Below are positions 46,301 through 54,775 of a stretch of DNA of 64,000 nucleotides, piece after piece. The position numbers were made by a program, and so were the translations under genes. Source of the DNA: Mycolicibacter virginiensis. Its GTDB lineage: Bacteria; Actinomycetota; Actinomycetes; Mycobacteriales; Mycobacteriaceae. The notes under the pieces are model-generated. The model had not been told where the DNA came from. It ran no database searches and was given only the letters and a program-made list of their open reading frames with translations. Location: NCBI RefSeq assembly GCF_022374935.2, contig NZ_CP092430.2, positions 4,836,001 to 4,900,000 on the forward strand. The letters run 5' to 3'. Every line of letters starts with the position of its first letter. The stretch's first letter is position 1.

Positions 46301-47704
46301 GTGTCCGTCGCCGAGCAGGAGGCTCAGGCCGACGATCGCGATCTCCTGCTCGGTCCGGGGTGCGGTGACCGGTGGAGCCGGCGCTGGACCCCGTCCGCCG
46401 ACCCATTCTTCGAGCAGCAGGTGGGCATTGTTGCCGCCGAAGCCGAAGTTGTTGACCGCGGCCCGACGGGGTCCGTCGCTGTCCCACGGCTCAGCCTCGG
46501 TGAGCAGCCGGAATGGCGAGTCGGCGATGAAGGGCAGCGGCTCCTCGGCGTGCAGCGTCGGCGGACGTACCCCGGCACGCATCGCTGCCAGTACTTTGAT
46601 GGCTCCCGCTGCACCGGACGCCGTGATCGAGTGCCCCAGATTGGATTTCAGCGATCCGATGGGCACGTCTGTCATGCCGGCGAAGATCCGCGCCATGCTC
46701 ATCAGTTCGGTCAGGTCGCCGCGCGATGTTCCGGTGGCATGGCATTCGATGAGGGAGATGTCACGCGGCTCGAGTCCGGCCATCTCGTAGGCCAAGCGCA
46801 TCGCGCGTTCTTGGCCGTCCTGGGAGGGCACCAGAAATCCATGTCCCCGACCGTCGTTGCTCAAGCCGACGCCCCGAATGACGCCCAGGATGGTGTCGCC
46901 GTCGGCCATCGCATCGTCAAGGCGCCGCAACACCAGGATGGCCGCGCCCTCGGCCGGCACCAGCCCGTCGGCGCCGCTGTGGAACGGTCGTGACCGCCCC
47001 GTTCGACTCAGTGCCTGCAGGGCGGTGAAGCCGATGTGCAGCAGCAGATCACTGGCACCGTTGATGCCGCCGGCGAACATGACGTCGGCGGTGCGGTCAT
47101 GCAAGCGGTCGCAGGCCAGCTTGATGGCATACAGCGACGAAGCGCAGGCGGCGTCGAGCGCTGCGGCGCCGCCGCTCAGACCCAGGGCCTGCGCGATGAG
47201 ATGCGCCGGCAGCCCGGACATGAAGCGGTTGCGCCAGTCCACCCCGGGTTCGAGGCTGGATCCTTGCCCCCGCCAGACGGTTTCGGCGAGATCCGTCATC
47301 TTCTTTGTTGGGTAACTCAGGTTTCCCAGGACGATCCCAGCGGAACCGGGGACCTCACCTGCCCGCCATCCCGCACTGTCCAGGGCTTGTCTGGCCGCCT
47401 CGATTCCCCACCGGTAGAGCGGGTCCAGGCCGGCGAGGTCGTCAGCGTCGAGGAACAATCCGCGGGGATCGAATACGTCATCGAAGCCGCGGACGTAGCC
47501 GCCGCGGTCCGACCAGGTGTGGTCGAGTTCGGGTACGTCCGCCGGGGAACACAGGACGCGTGCCGGGGATACACCCCAGTAATCCGGGCCGGGCGAGCCC
47601 AGTGCGTCGCAGCCGTCGTGCACCGTTGTCCAGAGTTCACCCGCGTTCAGTCCCCCGGGTAGGACACAGCCCTGCCCGACGATCGCGATGGGATCAAACT
47701 TCAC
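40370..47704 (-). CDS. pfaC: PUFA-synthase-like megasynthase: KS-CLF-DH-DH-DH-acyltransferase
   Basis: A 2444-aa iterative lipid synthase subunit. In order: ketosynthase (1-440; Cys187, His322, His358); chain-length factor (452-780) with Gln618 replacing the active Cys; Ala/Pro linker; two FabA-like double-hotdog dehydratases (about 920-1300 with His1194 in GHFKNDPCMPG; about 1345-1700 with His1591 in HFFGDPVQPG); a PKS-type dehydratase (about 1750-2025; His1764, Asp1926); and a PlsC-like acyltransferase (about 2165-2444). In the last, NHQVQVE gives His2204 and Glu2209, and HADGTR replaces the usual FPEGTR. It follows the pfaA-like gene by 21 bases. It should condense and dehydrate the growing chain and finally transfer it to a glycerolipid. 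The product is unknown. Confidence 0.9.
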   Translation of the reverse strand: MKFDPIAIVGQGCVLPGGLNAGELWTTVHDGCDALGSPGPDYWGVSPARVLCSPADVPELDHTWSDRGGYVRGFDDVFDPRGLFLDADDLAGLDPLYRWGIEAARQALDSAGWRAGEVPGSAGIVLGNLSYPTKKMTDLAETVWRGQGSSLEPGVDWRNRFMSGLPAHLIAQALGLSGGAAALDAACASSLYAIKLACDRLHDRTADVMFAGGINGASDLLLHIGFTALQALSRTGRSRPFHSGADGLVPAEGAAILVLRRLDDAMADGDTILGVIRGVGLSNDGRGHGFLVPSQDGQERAMRLAYEMAGLEPRDISLIECHATGTSRGDLTELMSMARIFAGMTDVPIGSLKSNLGHSITASGAAGAIKVLAAMRAGVRPPTLHAEEPLPFIADSPFRLLTEAEPWDSDGPRRAAVNNFGFGGNNAHLLLEEWVGGRGPAPAPPVTAPRTEQEIAIVGLSLLLGDGHETASVAEHLKSCQPIPTGMADGARGARMDEVSLDLTQTRFPPADLKQTQPQQLALLGAALGIGELIKSLPPETTSVVVGMGCDAEVARFGQRWRLADEFDEPDRLAAARDDVVAGWTAAGVVGAMPNIVANRLNSQFDLRGPSFTVSREQLSGTTALELAARALRRGEIDAAVVGAVDLSCEPVHQAAARALLHADEQIPADAAVVLVLKRVADARRDGNPVYATLLPDQQVDAECLHLGTVPGAVNLSALLGHAHAASGLLHVAAGVLYGALGVWPDGEPWTSEQRRVAVELTGMADQRQQVTLVSSATGLQAAALTAPPAANGAAKPIRLNFPAHLPAVHLPPRVTAPGTNPPHQLEQFMPTQLPMPPVLAPVAESLARLPLGVAAAMPSRPEPQAAAAAAPAVVMPAAAMPAGASRAIQPVKPADKVVPAPTVKREPVGLKLDKDGLRVHSSGNISEIFGPAFAEQDQYLRQVRMPEPPLLLADRLLGIDAEPARHGTGTLWTETDVTADSWWLQQDRMPAGIMIESGQADLMLISWMGADLLNKSERVYRLLGCEVTYLGGLPEIGDTLRFDIHVDGHARQGDVRLFFFHYDCTIDGVERMSMRNGQAGFFTDEELAASGGILWRPEEQTVSGPMEQTPAQTSRTSLQRADLEAMAAGEIWQTFGEGFERAGSHTRTPSIHAGDMLFVDEVTDLDFTGGPWGRGYLRAVAPVTPENCFFAGHFKNDPCMPGTLMYEATMQTMAIYMTALGMTIDCDGWRFEPVPFETYKLRCRGQVTPQSREVVYEVFVREVIAGPEPTLFADLLCTVDGLPAFHCERMGLKLSPGWPMDSGAKELEGYVEPKQVAEANGFRYDYQAMLASAIAKPSMAFGPLFEKFDSPRKAARLPGPPYHFMSRVTELVGETGVMKAGAEVVVEYDVPADAWYFAENGAANGHETMPNAVLMEVALQPCGWLASYVGCPLDGEADLFFRNLDGTGTQHREVTPATGTLRIKVKLKSLAKAAGTIIVGFDGEIIADDGPVYTFDTVFGYFKREALQNQVGLPVSDSQRASLAQPCEAPLVDLTTQPAEFFGAGARLADPMLLMVDRVTGRWPTGGAAGLGQWRGVKDVNPGEWYFKAHFFGDPVQPGSLGIEMLLQLLQFGMLDLGLGKEAGPAARFEPAALHDAMTWRYRGQIIPTNKQIAAQVEITRIVREDAGILAVAEASLWVDGKRIYTASNLGMRIVAGTGERQSPADAGAITTSTSTSLPAAVAPPAASAAPADTAAAVQNTVGATTTMDVALDPINDSWIVDHCPTYVIPSLPMMSVMDLFAQAAARASGGAKVVEITDVQMVRWVVVDSPKQLRVVLEQTQETGRFQGRLEVWRDAPRAELSRWEIHAHAVVVTAAQYTGEPEPPAPLEGAVPYADPYDGTVFHGPAFATLTDGARIGRNGSTGTLAIDRCAVPAGELQPGLLDGALHVVPHTAMSVWTTDTADPASYADAGDPDVGFPRRILSARFYSDTPVAGTVDVEVRFVGFDDAEGRMPTFDLWLSVAGKPWARIRMAEFLLSKGPLAEVGGPERRAFMGDRQAVPGLSLSERLGRGVLELNTARMATLDWFKGTLQAVYGTDSQGDSLMFDIVTKEAVADAVHNAVHPDRVQIIGGQVSCPALPLERITVDVEKLGPGACRASASSVTDWEPVRAWWTESAGMPDGWFGELALGAVLSRYVRHVVVTDPAAMAAVRGRPVLLLANHQVQVESLLGTTIGSWLTGTKVVTIGHAKHETGWVGNLLRMIDAAAGKELGHLRYFDQQQPQEFFGLVDALKRESAAFGVSVMVHADGTRSVSSGQRVERLTSTLLDMAIEMSMPIVPVYFAGGLPEEPLPHKLEVPYGHAAQDYIFGRPILPEELRGRPYAELRRYVMDAINALAPFSDAPHAPNYDVESRITAAAPGASPLESVWFCIEDALDSLPVDWRNLIADEEWETVKAAELSRS

Positions 47705-47725
47705 TTCGAATCAGCCGCCGTCGAG

Positions 47726-50700
47726 TCAGCCGCCGTAGGGATACAACTCGAGTCGTTTGAGACTGATTACCAGCTGGTTGTCGGCGTCTACCAGATCAAG
47801 GTCGCAGACGGCACGGCTGGTCTTGGCGTCCCCGCCGGTGAGCACGCACCGCAGGCCCGCACCCAGCGCTCCGGATCGGTAGCGGACGATCTCGCCCACC
47901 CGCAGCGGAAGGACATTGCGGCCGAGCAGCTCGTAGCTCCAGACCAGTGCCGCCTGCAGGCATCCGTCGACGGCGGCCGGGTCAGTCGCCCAGCCCTCCC
48001 CCGCCCAGCCCACGGTCGTCAATCCGGACAGGTAGGCCGTCGCGGCGGTCTCGGCGCAGTCCACGCCGTCGAGCACCCGGAATGCGGAGCCGTGGAACAG
48101 TGCCCCACCGGTGTAGCAGGCGTCGCGGTCAATCCTGCGATTGCCCGGCGCCGGCACCGGGGCGCTGGCGACCGCGGCTGCGCCCGAACGCATCTCGAGT
48201 TTGGCCGAGTAGTAGACGGTCGAGTCTTCGATGTCGGAGAGCGTTACCGTCAGCAGTTCGGGCCGATCGTCGACGGGCACGCACCGCACCAGCAGGGGGT
48301 TGCCGTGCTTCTCGAACTCGTAGAGCGTCACACCGCGCAGCACCTTGAGGTCGAGCACCCGATCCACGTGGTGGCCGGGCCGGCATGCCTCGGCCATCCG
48401 GATGAACCATTCGAGTGCCTGCACGACGGGCAACACGACATTGCCCTGGACCCGGTGGTCCAGCAGGTAGGGCTGCTGGGTCACATGTGCGAGCACCCGG
48501 GCGACCCGGCCTTCAGGCGGGATCGGGTGCGTAGGCAGTCCGGCCAGTACGCCGTCGCCGAGGGTCACCTCGGAGGTTCCGGCGTCACCGTCCAGTACCT
48601 CGGCGGTGAACGCGCGCGCGCCGTCGGCCAGCGGGATCAAGGAGATGCCACGGGACTCGAACATCGCCTTGAGACCGGGTGTCACCATTCCGGAATCCCA
48701 AGGGCCCCAACCCAGCGCCCGCACCAAGCAGGATGGCCCGCGGCGTGCCTGCTCCGCCAGGGCCACCTTGTTGAGGATCTCATTGGCCATGGCGTAGTCG
48801 CTCTGCCCGACGTTTCCGCTGCGCGCGGCCACCGACGAAAACAGGCAGATCACCTTGAGCGCGTCGTTGGCCGTGGCATCCAGCAGCGCGCAGGCGCCGC
48901 CGACCTTGGTCTCGAAGACCCGGTCGAACCCGTCGAGGGTCTTCTTGTGCAGCGGCGCATCGGCCAGCACGCCGGCGCCGTGCACCAGGCCGGTGATGGG
49001 GCCGAACTCGTTTCGCACGCTGTCCAGCAACGCACCCAGCTGCGCGGTGTCCCGGACGTCGGCGGCGGCGTAGCGGACGCGGGAGCCGGCCGCGGTCAGC
49101 GCGGCCAAGGTGGCTCGCACCTCGCGGTCGGCCAGGATCCGCTGCGCCTGCTGCTCCAGCTGCTTCGGTGTGACCTTGAGGCCTTGCGCCGCAGCGCTGG
49201 CGAGCAGCGCCCGCTTGAGTTCCGCATCGGTGGTCAGGCCCTGGGCTTCCGGCGGTTCGTCGCTGAGTTCGGTGCGCCCGATCAACACGAACGCCGCCTG
49301 CGTCTGCTGTGCCAGAGCGATCACCGAACCGGCGGTCACTCCGCGGGCACCCCCGGAGACCACGATGACGTCTTGCTGGCCGATGCGTTGCGTGCGGGTG
49401 CTCACCTGCTGTGCACCCGCGACGACTGTGGTTCGCCCGTGCGAACTACCGAGGCCCACTTCGAGTTCCACTCCGCCCGCCAGAACTTCGTCGGCGATCT
49501 GCTCGGCGACGACTTGCGGGGAACGGTGGCCGACGGCGACGTCGATTGCCTTGACCTGTGCGCTGGTCCATTCCTGCGCAGCCGTCTTGGCCAGCGCGCC
49601 GATACCACCCGACCAAGCCCGCAGGCCGGGATCGGTGAGCAGACCGAACGTGCCACCGGTGTCTTGAACCGTGACGAAGACGCCGCCCTGTTCCGCGAAT
49701 TGCGCGGCGACGCGCTGTGCGTCGGCGAACAGCACCCGGTTGACGGCAAGCGCCTCAGCACGAGTGGTGATTGGCCGCAGTCCGCCCAGGTGAATGACCG
49801 CCTCGGCGTCGGCACTGGGCTGGGCCACGATCGCCGCGCGAATGCCGTGGGTGCGCAGAACTGCGGCCAGGGCCTCGGCCGTCGCAGTCAGCCCGTCCTG
49901 TGCTGCCTCGGCCGTCACGATCTCGACGGTCCTGGCGGCATACAGGCCGGGCATGCCCATTCCGCTCACCGGAGCGGCGGTGGCGCGTACCGCGTAACGC
50001 GCCACCTCCGCTCCGGTTAACTCAAAAGGGGCGCGATCACCTGCCGACAATCCGTTGGGCACCACCAGATCCGGTGGTGATGAACCCATCAGTGATTGCA
50101 GGTAGTCGACGATCTCCTGCAGCGTCACCAACGCCGCCATCGTCGCGGTCTCCACCTCAGGCAACGACGGAACCCGGTCCTGCACCGCCGACAAGATCTC
50201 AACCCGCTTAATCGAGTCGATCCCCAGATCCGCCTCAAGCGCCATCGACAGATCCAGCATCTCCACCGGATAACCAGTCTTGTCAGCAACCACCGCCAAC
50301 ATGTCCCCGACCAAATCCACACCCGCAACCGCGGCCGGCGCGGGCGCAACAGCCACCGGAGCAACCGGAGCGGCCGGCGCGGGCGCAGCAGCCGGCGCAG
50401 GCGCGGCCGCAACAGGCGCAGCCGCCGGACCCATCAACGACTGCAGGTAGTCAACGATCTCCTGCAGCGTCACCAACGCCGCCATCGTCGCGGTCTCCAC
50501 CTCAGGCAACGACGGAACCCGGTCCTGCACCGCCGACAAGATCTCAACCCGCTTAATCGAGTCGATCCCCAGATCCGCCTCAAGCGCCATCGACAGATCC
50601 AGCATCTCCACCGGATAACCAGTCTTGTCAGCAACCACCGCCAACATGTCCCCGACCAAATCCACACCCGCAACCGCGGCCGGCGCGGGCGCAACAGCCA

Positions 50701-53700
50701 CCGGAGCAACCGGAGCGGCCGGCGCCGGCGCCGGCGCAACAACCGACGCCGGCGCGGCCGCAACAGGCGCAGCCGCCGGACCCATCAACGACTGCAGGTA
50801 GTCAACGATCTCCTGCAGCGTCACCAACGCCGCCATCGTCGCGGTCTCCACCTCAGGCAACGACGGAACCCGGTCCTGCACCGCCGACAAGATCTCAACC
50901 CGCTTAATCGAGTCGATCCCCAGATCCGCCTCAAGCGCCATCGACAGATCCAGCATCTCCACCGGATAACCAGTCTTGTCAGCAACCACCGCCAACATGT
51001 CCCCGACCAAATCCACACCCGCAGCCGCGGCCGGCGCGGGCGCAACAGCCACCGGAGCAACCGGAGCGACAGCAACAGGGGCCGGAGCAGGCGGCGCCGG
51101 CATCGTCGCGACCGCAGCAGCAGCGGCCACCGGCGCCGGTGCTACCGGTACCGGTGCCGGTGCCGGGGGTGCGCTGACGGGGGCCGGCGGAACCGCAGGC
51201 GGCGCAGGCATGGCCGGCGCCGGCGGCGGCGGCGGCGCGACCACCGGCGGTGCCGGAGTGGCCGCCACGCCATAGGGGGCTACCGGCTGAGCCGGCACCA
51301 CTGTGGTGCCGGCCGGGAAAGCCAACTGGTTGACCGGCATCGGCGCCATCCCGGTGCTGGAGACCAGGGTCTGCAGCAGGCCCTGCAGGTGGGCGATGGT
51401 CTGCTGCATGCTGCCCAGCGCACCGACCATGTGCGTCACCATCTCGGCTCCGGGACCGGACATCAGCGGCGAGGTCACCATCGGAACGGCGGCGGCCTGG
51501 ACCGGCACCGGGACGTGCGTCGGGACGTGTGCTGGCAACCCGTTCGCCGCGGGAACGGTTGGATGAGCTGCTGTCATGGGGGGCTCCGATACGGTCGCGT
51601 GGCCGTTGTGGTCACTGCGGGGGGTGGATTTCTCAGATCTTTCGGATATCTCAAATTCTTCCGATACCTCAGCGGACCGCTGCACCGGCTCGTCGTTGAT
51701 GTCAGGTCGGCCGAAGTTGGTGCCGTTGAGCTTCATCGTCAGCTTGGGGGCAGGACGGGTTCGCGGATCGTCACCGTGGCGGTAGTCGGCCCACAGGGCT
51801 TCGAAGTTCATCGGAACGCCGGCGGCCACCAGCTGGGCCAAGCCCATCCACAGCGATCGAATCCCATTCCTGCCCTTGGCATCCAGGGAGACTGCGACGT
51901 GGTCCTGGCCGGTCAGGCACTTGCCGACGAGGTTGGTGAGCACGCTGCCGGGGCCGACCTCGACAAAGGTTCGGGCGCCAGCGGACCACATCGCCTGAAC
52001 CTGCTCGACGAACCGCACGGGCTGCGCGATCTGGTTGGCCAGCGTGGCCTGCATCTGCTCGGCGCTGCCGACGTACGGCTGGGCTGTTGCGTTGGCGTAA
52101 ACGGGCACCTGCGGCACCCCGAACGGAATGCCCGCCAGGTACGAGCCGAACGGGGCCGCTGCCGAACTGACGATCTCGGAGTGGAACGCCGTGGCGACGT
52201 CGAGGAGGCGCGCATTCATGCCCGCTGCGCTGAACCGCTGTGCGGCATCGGCGATCGCCGCACTGTCGCCCGAGAGCACGACTTGGTTGGGGGCGTTGTG
52301 GTTGGCGATGACCACCGACAGGCCCCACTCACCGAGAAGCCTGCTGACCTGCTCGGCCGGCGCGGTCACGGCGCACATCGCGCCGTCGCTGCTGGCGGCG
52401 GCCTGGGCCATCAGCGCACCGCGCGCGCGTGCGATGAGCAGCGCGACGTCGTCACTGATCACTCCCGCCGCGCACAGCGCGCTGACCTCGCCGAAGCTGT
52501 GGCCGCCGACGGCGACCGGCGCGATGCCCAGCGAGCGCACTATCGACAGCAGGCTGAGGCTGTGTGCACCGATGCCCGGCTGCGCCCATTCCGTCTTGGT
52601 CAGCTCGGCGGCCTGAGCCGCGCGGTCTTCCTCGCTGAACGCCGTTTTAGGCCAGACGACATCGTGCAGGTCGCGGTCTGCGTTGAGCAGGCCGGCACGC
52701 GCGAGTTCCCAAGGCGCCAAGGCGGGTTCGTAGAGTTGCGGGATGTCGGCACCCATGCCGACGTACTGGCTGCCCTGTCCGGGAAACAGCAGCGCGACCG
52801 GGCCGGCTTGTTGGCAGGAGTAGTAGTAGCCCTTGGGCGAGCTGAATGACGTCTCCCCGCTGGCGGTTTGCAGCTTGGCGGCGGCTTCGGTGAGCATCGT
52901 GCGCAGGCCCTCGACGCTGTTGGCGACGACTGCGAGGCGGTGCGGGGGGGTGGCGTCATATGCCGATTGCGTGCTGCGCGCGAGGTAGCCGAGCAGGTCC
53001 GGGGAGTCGACCAGCGAGGCGGCCAGCTCCCCAGCCTGCGCGGCCAGCGCTGCCGCGGATTCCGCGCCGAGAACCACGAGCTCGGAGTCCCACGAGCGGT
53101 AGCGTGGCGCGTGCTTCCCGGCGCCGGCGTACTCCTCGAGCGTGATGTGGAAGTTCGTACCGCCGAAGCCGAACGCGCTGACCGAGGCGCGGCGCGGCAC
53201 ATTCTGGTCGGCGATCCACGGCTTGGTCTGCGTCGACAGGTAGAACGGCGACGATTCGATCTCGAGCCCGGGGTTGGGACGGTCGATCTTGATGGTCGGC
53301 GGGAGGGTCTTGTGGTGCAGTGCCATCACGGTCTTGAACAGCCCGCAAGCCCCGGCAGCTCCCTTGGTGTGCCCGACCTGAGACTTGACCGAACCGACGG
53401 CGCACCATTGCCGGTCGGTCCGGCCGGACTCGTCGAACACCCGGCGCAGGGCGGTGAACTCGGCGACGTCGCCGGCTTTGGTGCCGGTGCCGTGGGCTTC
53501 GACGAGGCCGACCGTCTCCGGTCCGTAGCCGGCGGCTTCGTAGGCGCGGCGCAGGGCCTTGGCCTGCCCATCGGGACTGGGGGCGTAGATGCTCTTGGCC
53601 CGGCCATCCGAGGAGGTGCCGATGCCGCGGATCACGGCGTAGATCCGGTCGCCGTCGCGCTCCGCGTCGTCGAGGCGCTTGAGCGCCAGCATGGACAAAC

Positions 53701-54517
53701 CCTCGCCGAGCATGGTGCCGTCCGACTGGTCGGAGAACGGACGGCAGTCGCCGGTGCGCGACAGCGCGGTGACCTTGGCGAAGCACATGAACATGAAGAT
53801 GTCGTTGAAGGCGTCGACGCCGCCGGCGATCACCATGTCGGCCTCGCGCAGGTACAGCTCGTGCAGTGCGATCTCGATAGCGGCCAGCGAACTGGCGCAT
53901 GCGGCGTCGACAACGCAGTTCGTTCCGCCGAGGTCAAACCGGTTGGCGATGCGCCCGGCGATGACGTTGCCAAGCAGGCCGGGGAAGGTGTTCTCCTGCC
54001 ACGGGGTGTAGCCCGACGCGACGCGCTCGCTGAACGCGGTGAGCTCGTGGTCGGAGAGGCCTGCGGCGCGCAGGCCGCGTTCCCAGATCGGCCGATGCAG
54101 CCGACCGCTCATGTAGCCGGACATCTCGGTTCCGCCGGACGAACCCAGCACGACGCTGACACGTTCGCGGTCGATACCGGAGATGTCGCCGCCGGCGTAG
54201 TCCTCCAGCACTTGCTGCGCGACCCGCAGCGCCAGCAGCTGGGCGGTGTCGGTCGCGGGCACGACGTTCGGCGGAATGCCGAAGTCCATCGGCGAGAAGT
54301 CGACGGTGGGCAAGAACCCCCCGCGACGGGCGTATACCTTGTCGGGCGTGCGAGGATCTGCGTCGAAATAGTCGTCGATCCGCCAGTGCGACTCCGGTAT
54401 GTCGGAGAACAGGTCCGCGCCCTCGACGATGTTGCGCCAGAATCGCTCGGCTTCTTCGGACCCGGGAAACAGCGCGCTGACGCCGACCACTGCGACAGGT
54501 GGATGTTTGGCTACCAC
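47726..54517 (-). CDS. pfaA: PUFA-synthase-like megasynthase: KS-AT-ACPx3-KR-DH
   Basis: A 2263-aa iterative synthase subunit. In order: ketosynthase (1-465; Cys207, His342, His383); malonyl-CoA transacylase (575-910; GHSFG with Ser674, His779); long Ala/Pro linker (about 980-1165); three ACPs with phosphopantetheine serines 1203, 1320 and 1435 in LGIDSIKR; ketoreductase (about 1710-1940; SGGARGVTA, Tyr1908); and a PKS-type dehydratase (about 1995-2263; His2021 in HRVQGNVVLP, Asp2184 in DGCLQ). GTG 54517 follows AAGGAG. This organisation matches PfaA/Pfa2 of PUFA synthases. All catalytic residues I can check are present. A phosphopantetheinyl transferase is needed and is not in the window. 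Confidence 0.92.
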   Translation of the reverse strand: MVAKHPPVAVVGVSALFPGSEEAERFWRNIVEGADLFSDIPESHWRIDDYFDADPRTPDKVYARRGGFLPTVDFSPMDFGIPPNVVPATDTAQLLALRVAQQVLEDYAGGDISGIDRERVSVVLGSSGGTEMSGYMSGRLHRPIWERGLRAAGLSDHELTAFSERVASGYTPWQENTFPGLLGNVIAGRIANRFDLGGTNCVVDAACASSLAAIEIALHELYLREADMVIAGGVDAFNDIFMFMCFAKVTALSRTGDCRPFSDQSDGTMLGEGLSMLALKRLDDAERDGDRIYAVIRGIGTSSDGRAKSIYAPSPDGQAKALRRAYEAAGYGPETVGLVEAHGTGTKAGDVAEFTALRRVFDESGRTDRQWCAVGSVKSQVGHTKGAAGACGLFKTVMALHHKTLPPTIKIDRPNPGLEIESSPFYLSTQTKPWIADQNVPRRASVSAFGFGGTNFHITLEEYAGAGKHAPRYRSWDSELVVLGAESAAALAAQAGELAASLVDSPDLLGYLARSTQSAYDATPPHRLAVVANSVEGLRTMLTEAAAKLQTASGETSFSSPKGYYYSCQQAGPVALLFPGQGSQYVGMGADIPQLYEPALAPWELARAGLLNADRDLHDVVWPKTAFSEEDRAAQAAELTKTEWAQPGIGAHSLSLLSIVRSLGIAPVAVGGHSFGEVSALCAAGVISDDVALLIARARGALMAQAAASSDGAMCAVTAPAEQVSRLLGEWGLSVVIANHNAPNQVVLSGDSAAIADAAQRFSAAGMNARLLDVATAFHSEIVSSAAAPFGSYLAGIPFGVPQVPVYANATAQPYVGSAEQMQATLANQIAQPVRFVEQVQAMWSAGARTFVEVGPGSVLTNLVGKCLTGQDHVAVSLDAKGRNGIRSLWMGLAQLVAAGVPMNFEALWADYRHGDDPRTRPAPKLTMKLNGTNFGRPDINDEPVQRSAEVSEEFEISERSEKSTPRSDHNGHATVSEPPMTAAHPTVPAANGLPAHVPTHVPVPVQAAAVPMVTSPLMSGPGAEMVTHMVGALGSMQQTIAHLQGLLQTLVSSTGMAPMPVNQLAFPAGTTVVPAQPVAPYGVAATPAPPVVAPPPPPAPAMPAPPAVPPAPVSAPPAPAPVPVAPAPVAAAAAVATMPAPPAPAPVAVAPVAPVAVAPAPAAAAGVDLVGDMLAVVADKTGYPVEMLDLSMALEADLGIDSIKRVEILSAVQDRVPSLPEVETATMAALVTLQEIVDYLQSLMGPAAAPVAAAPASVVAPAPAPAAPVAPVAVAPAPAAVAGVDLVGDMLAVVADKTGYPVEMLDLSMALEADLGIDSIKRVEILSAVQDRVPSLPEVETATMAALVTLQEIVDYLQSLMGPAAAPVAAAPAPAAAPAPAAPVAPVAVAPAPAAVAGVDLVGDMLAVVADKTGYPVEMLDLSMALEADLGIDSIKRVEILSAVQDRVPSLPEVETATMAALVTLQEIVDYLQSLMGSSPPDLVVPNGLSAGDRAPFELTGAEVARYAVRATAAPVSGMGMPGLYAARTVEIVTAEAAQDGLTATAEALAAVLRTHGIRAAIVAQPSADAEAVIHLGGLRPITTRAEALAVNRVLFADAQRVAAQFAEQGGVFVTVQDTGGTFGLLTDPGLRAWSGGIGALAKTAAQEWTSAQVKAIDVAVGHRSPQVVAEQIADEVLAGGVELEVGLGSSHGRTTVVAGAQQVSTRTQRIGQQDVIVVSGGARGVTAGSVIALAQQTQAAFVLIGRTELSDEPPEAQGLTTDAELKRALLASAAAQGLKVTPKQLEQQAQRILADREVRATLAALTAAGSRVRYAAADVRDTAQLGALLDSVRNEFGPITGLVHGAGVLADAPLHKKTLDGFDRVFETKVGGACALLDATANDALKVICLFSSVAARSGNVGQSDYAMANEILNKVALAEQARRGPSCLVRALGWGPWDSGMVTPGLKAMFESRGISLIPLADGARAFTAEVLDGDAGTSEVTLGDGVLAGLPTHPIPPEGRVARVLAHVTQQPYLLDHRVQGNVVLPVVQALEWFIRMAEACRPGHHVDRVLDLKVLRGVTLYEFEKHGNPLLVRCVPVDDRPELLTVTLSDIEDSTVYYSAKLEMRSGAAAVASAPVPAPGNRRIDRDACYTGGALFHGSAFRVLDGVDCAETAATAYLSGLTTVGWAGEGWATDPAAVDGCLQAALVWSYELLGRNVLPLRVGEIVRYRSGALGAGLRCVLTGGDAKTSRAVCDLDLVDADNQLVISLKRLELYPYGG
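50111..50327 (-). repeat. ACP-3 coding repeat, identical 217-bp unit
   Basis: This is one of three 217-base blocks identical to each other by eye, encoding most of an acyl carrier protein including the phosphopantetheine serine (codon 50213-50215). Spacing to the next block is 345 bases. Only the Ala/Pro linkers outside the blocks differ. Confidence 0.92.
50456..50672 (-). repeat. ACP-2 coding repeat, identical 217-bp unit
   Basis: Middle copy of the three identical ACP blocks; the serine codon is at 50558-50560. The spacing of 345 and 351 bases to its neighbours is in frame (115 and 117 codons). Confidence 0.92.
50807..51023 (-). repeat. ACP-1 coding repeat, identical 217-bp unit
   Basis: First ACP in the protein; the serine codon is at 50909-50911. 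It is identical in sequence to the other two blocks, which points to recent duplication or ongoing gene conversion. Confidence 0.92.
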
Positions 54518-54775
54518 AGGTCTCCTTAAGAACAGCCTTGACGCAAAGCATCGAAAGCCTAAGTTTCGCCATCAGAGACGGTGAATTGCAGCTGGGGGTC
54601 CGCTGATCATCCCGATGGCCAGACGCTGCCGGGACAATATCAGAGTGTTGCCGCCATCACACATCGAAGACGTCCGCCCTGAGCTGGGCGTACATTACAG
54701 TCGTCCGCCCAAATGTCACGACAGTGGGCCGGTGAACTGCTAGAAATCGCGCAACCGGCGCGTGGCGCCGAGCGG

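Noticed and set aside
50111-51023. Three regularly spaced repeats that could suggest a CRISPR array
   Set aside because: Units are 217 bases, in frame, and encode acyl carrier proteins; the spacers are Ala/Pro linkers, so this is a protein domain repeat.
50096-52849. Long open frame of 917 codons on the plus strand through the ACP region
   Set aside because: It is the antisense shadow of the GC-rich megasynthase gene; its Arg/His-rich repetitive protein has no domain and simply mirrors the ACP repeats and Ala/Pro linkers.
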